Both the position numbers and the translations under genes were made by a program. The notes under the pieces were generated by a model. The model searched no databases, was not told where the DNA came from, and was given only the letters and a program-made list of their open reading frames with translations. From NCBI RefSeq assembly GCF_000017585.1, contig NC_009714.1, positions 620,001-684,000 on the forward strand: a stretch of 64,000 bases of DNA, written 5' to 3'. Of this stretch, positions 63,401 through 64,000 are shown in pieces. The stretch's first letter is position 1, and every line of letters begins with the position of its first letter. The DNA comes from Campylobacter hominis ATCC BAA-381. Its GTDB lineage: Bacteria > Campylobacterota > Campylobacteria > Campylobacterales > Campylobacteraceae.

Positions 63401-64000
63401 GTTGGTAAATTTTAGCGGAACAGGCGATATAACAAGAGGAAATAATGCCATAAGCAATGATAAAATTTTAAGAATAGCAGGAGATTATAAGGAAAACAAA
63501 GATGTGATGTATAAAATTTATCCGCAAAGTTATCTTAATAACCCTGTTGTAAATTATTATCATATATTCGGCGGTGATTTCAACAATAGAATCAGTTTAC
63601 GTGGCGGTTTGGATTTAAGTGATTTTGGTAAGTATAAAAAAATCATAAATACAAAAACAGGAAAGCTTGAAACAACCAAGATTACAAAAGATGTCGTTAA
63701 TGATGATGTCATTATAGAAGATAAAAATGCTCTTGTGCCTTTTATTTCAAACGAATGTGTAAAACATATGGATTCTACGGCATTTTACGGTCTTAAAGAC
63801 GGAAGAGTGAATGTTATAAGCAGTAAAGGACTTTCAAATGATAGTTGCAATAAAGCTATACAATATAGGAATTTTAAATTTAACGGCAGAAAGTACAAAT
63901 ATGAAGGCAGTGGAATAGATTTAAATGTCAAAGCCGATTGTGCTGATAGATATCGTTTTGGCGGCGATACAGTTCTTGGTTCAAGAATTTGGGATATAAA
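57477..64000 (+). CDS. Giant exported surface-type protein, 5' part (no stop in window)
   Basis: One frame stays open from ATG 57477 to the window edge, at least 2,174 codons; I translated it by eye and met no stop. AAGGGG lies 6 bases upstream. A Sec signal peptide fills residues 1 to about 21 (MKFLKIILLGLFLCGSMAYG); no proper lipobox is present. N-terminal modules of roughly 100-130 residues repeat a GExYYxY strand preceded by a Cys (near residues 106, 217, 356, 478 and 864), like pre-peptidase C-terminal (PPC) modules. Residues about 1010-1300 (KLPPNIKAKDIKYAKLFWSG, GNWALVIVYDKG) resemble the adhesin module before DUF11 repeats in other bacteria, and a DUF11-like piece follows (about residues 1470-1530, AGQELYYRTIF). 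The sequence is Cys-rich and Asn/Asp-rich, suggesting an extracellular disulfide-bonded protein. The C-terminus and export route lie outside. Confidence 0.88.
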   Translation, partial: MKFLKIILLGLFLCGSMAYGACVGLKPNQFNLQNGKTVSGYAANSNVYYLTYKAENTGRITLQITNSHPVPVNWKIGVSQTNGDCTNMQNKAKDPLLSDAKFDVEKDKIYYIYMVPGTEGFNYNAKIKFIPNTAGYITCKQGGNGGELKPGQENIINADSNNLTFYYYRPNQNGTMYFPKFDNIEVAILKNYVSNCDMANSMSYYKLDVGRTIELENGEDYYIYFKKIAGKNDVNNGRIIPKFPYSNSGNVIVPDEDKQCDLMKEFTNFKSDLNWPDCNDGPHAFCMNFESWLPANRYLPNGYIKLKPFSDGKLVAKNLDQATKNTRFEITQIAPTGNRCPIRHEVTEYEVKQGETYYVLMNYADNGRYHYALDLIPKGSPGGNPGVSSCKDMIGIPSTVSTDNAPNCDHGFCKEIKTTNTMNGYFRIIPDSNGNLSVGTDNSNVKVSISKTGPVAGAVCPVEPVKSSDSFDNAKKGEIYYVYVSGATSEYNIYADIKNICAIKPYIIKDRITNDITKYVELISDDNKTINFDSNYLKISIPNTIAKDFSMTVSSPTNAIKFGDISTQNEDNCKNASQKSVSYTFLQNFKGDLYIPFGGSISKTDKHIQIKFKSPNSPANTDEANWNDTDLCSNALSTALISNDTKILSLNRIIDGVEYKKVNYKLSYITLDLSQVKNDSSVIEITSPNGQIKFGDFKLNDTECSPASLTSLKFSMNSIKNYDKQIYIPISGSSTGGDDIKITVNSNLDNNKKCFETFRRAGISTSGVVANYDKTRNAYIFSGIYDFQTDKSSPFKFEREHFFKYHADSNGTIEVKAFKFEDGKQGAEANDVNLYITTKNPGLNDYESCPATSNLKNLMVTEGEDYYIYFDNTNNDVDMRFIELKFTPDKTPDHNSGGTDVNGGTDQTGLIKPEDVEVKEKSEPFGNAYPARFKYITNVDFQVDDKGDNDPSNDTIQYVTMKDDTGGYFDRASINGNYVIIGNRVNSSNGVNFDRANMGNLREDTGFRTNSSRAKIKLPPNIKAKDIKYAKLFWSGLLQEGRNRSNSWTNCGSNPSDRYLDFKNYLLGEIKGYDSAKFRIANENIKSTDFVSRPNKQTYYFGSTDDCGGWNFSYTASVDIVNEIREYVKAKIENSATNKEAEFDFTAGDILFSTGPTSGMSLLTGGAVSPGGNIIRGKYGNWALVIVYDKGNDAPSKGEDYYAYYKPRSVVIYKGLGLQSAPSGGNLLSFTSGNGNQYATNDINKVTAKSTLTMTFDGFFTPFADKYNTKLSIYGSSGSKENTGEMVAAKSMDENEYSYKNLYNEANPSMFNNDNTLVNYFDGKGQLNGTTNDLIVDCAGGASTDSCDYKFSEIVGQKGELGFDIDTYNLNGLGIMKRNNTGINLKVMTYWVSSGNWSAADVFIPSVVAFSTDIYVPELCYIDRVYDAKGWFNWYKYKYDGDKDEVTEEEAAETSIKDIVKKPDPVEKIKDIRQERKTVIAGQELYYRTIFLNQAKNETAAQSVVITVDTKDNTYTKNSVGIDNMHNSTDIYENKNTVYLRDNETGYYDNILRTGGAIKADQVQYMDYRDRSPRLYLGKGAGDIIGGIPNGGDFTRFDKTNYAAFAEFNATVGNSFKLSAIEYKVGYVVKNDGGEIIADLRKHPVKIKRCDVDSDYEKETRKNVNTILPLDGLKIVNQNVSEALRPKDGNIALEQDERLYTQVAELPFRVNLVFSPNLYASRNFDELCSLFDGVTGNCLIYDAEKIKTEADKGVDFGDFFEKDANGNFTGLTNQFTKMPFDGDVYVSVVTLDAAKSYADKNGVYCKNLKDKDKVKFCVSKNLTDDKCDKYDTIDYRIGTIDKNKVLFEPFSVSLPDAFDRVTFMVSYKPSKEFGIGSGVGSIFTTIQDLQKKKADKTITDAEKTELENALNKIDKIQQIQDALGVPVSDDGVFRVCKSTFFTVRPASFTIVKPTGKKVTDEMYKTALNGFDKFAKLVNFSGTGDITRGNNAISNDKILRIAGDYKENKDVMYKIYPQSYLNNPVVNYYHIFGGDFNNRISLRGGLDLSDFGKYKKIINTKTGKLETTKITKDVVNDDVIIEDKNALVPFISNECVKHMDSTAFYGLKDGRVNVISSKGLSNDSCNKAIQYRNFKFNGRKYKYEGSGIDLNVKADCADRYRFGGDTVLGSRIWDI

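Overview
The window is chromosomal DNA of a Campylobacter-like epsilonproteobacterium. The sequence is very AT-rich, coding is dense with overlapping starts and stops, and promoters are mostly extended -10 boxes (TGnTATAAT) without a clear -35. From memory, two long blocks match the C. jejuni gene order: obg-proB-fmt-birA-parA-parB-atpF'FHAGDC-tolQRA-tolB-pal-cpoB-slyD-fabD-mtnN-ttcA, and glyQ-nif3-zinc-ribbon-waaA-rluA. A tmRNA encodes the tag ANNAKFAPAYAKIA, close to the C. jejuni tag. The species cannot be fixed; a non-jejuni member such as C. hominis or a relative is plausible.

Layout. 1-1820: end of thiC, then mrp and a terminator. 1821-3044: gene-poor stretch with two decayed gene fragments. 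3045-18262: obg, proB, fmt, birA, parAB, the F1Fo ATP synthase operon without atpB and atpE, and the complete Tol-Pal set. 18442-19617: an isolated minus-strand gene for an alpha/beta-hydrolase fused to a second domain, sitting where this block is otherwise collinear. 20018-22919: slyD, fabD, mtnN, ttcA-like. 23219-27294: a fused bioD-bioA gene, a sodium:solute symporter and thiL. 27427-28046: the wreck of a type III restriction-modification locus, with the 5' part of mod joined to the 3' part of res. 28598-34995 (minus): mnmG, a small ORF, glyQ, a Nif3-like gene, a FlgZ-like zinc-ribbon gene, waaA and rluA. 35073-37364 (plus): bioB, ribE, pgeF. 37747-39621 (minus): rpoD. 39755-45696 (plus): a TRIC-like gene, argD, a MidA-like methyltransferase, a small ORF, rsmD, a TIGR02757 gene, a TSUP transporter and atpB. 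45746-51190 (minus): mobB, fbp, a small Cys-rich gene, metG, a Mur-ligase-N-like gene, a small exported protein and lolA. 51285-53683: a lipoprotein, a SYLF protein, a candidate small RNA and tmRNA. 53684-57336: panB, a Sel1-repeat protein, ruvB, an AI-2E-family permease. 57477 to the end: one uninterrupted reading frame of more than 2,170 codons for an exported giant protein, with no stop before the window ends.

Most genes are housekeeping: energy (ATP synthase), envelope integrity (Tol-Pal, LolA, WaaA), cofactors (biotin, thiamine, riboflavin, pantothenate, molybdenum), translation and tRNA modification (GlyQ, MetG, Fmt, MnmG, RluA, RsmD, TtcA) and chromosome segregation (ParAB). The accessory parts are the hydrolase fusion, the restriction-modification remnant, the bioD-bioA fusion, the small decayed genes near 2.2-3.0 kb and the giant surface or secreted protein. 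I see no insertion sequence, CRISPR array, tRNA or rRNA gene.
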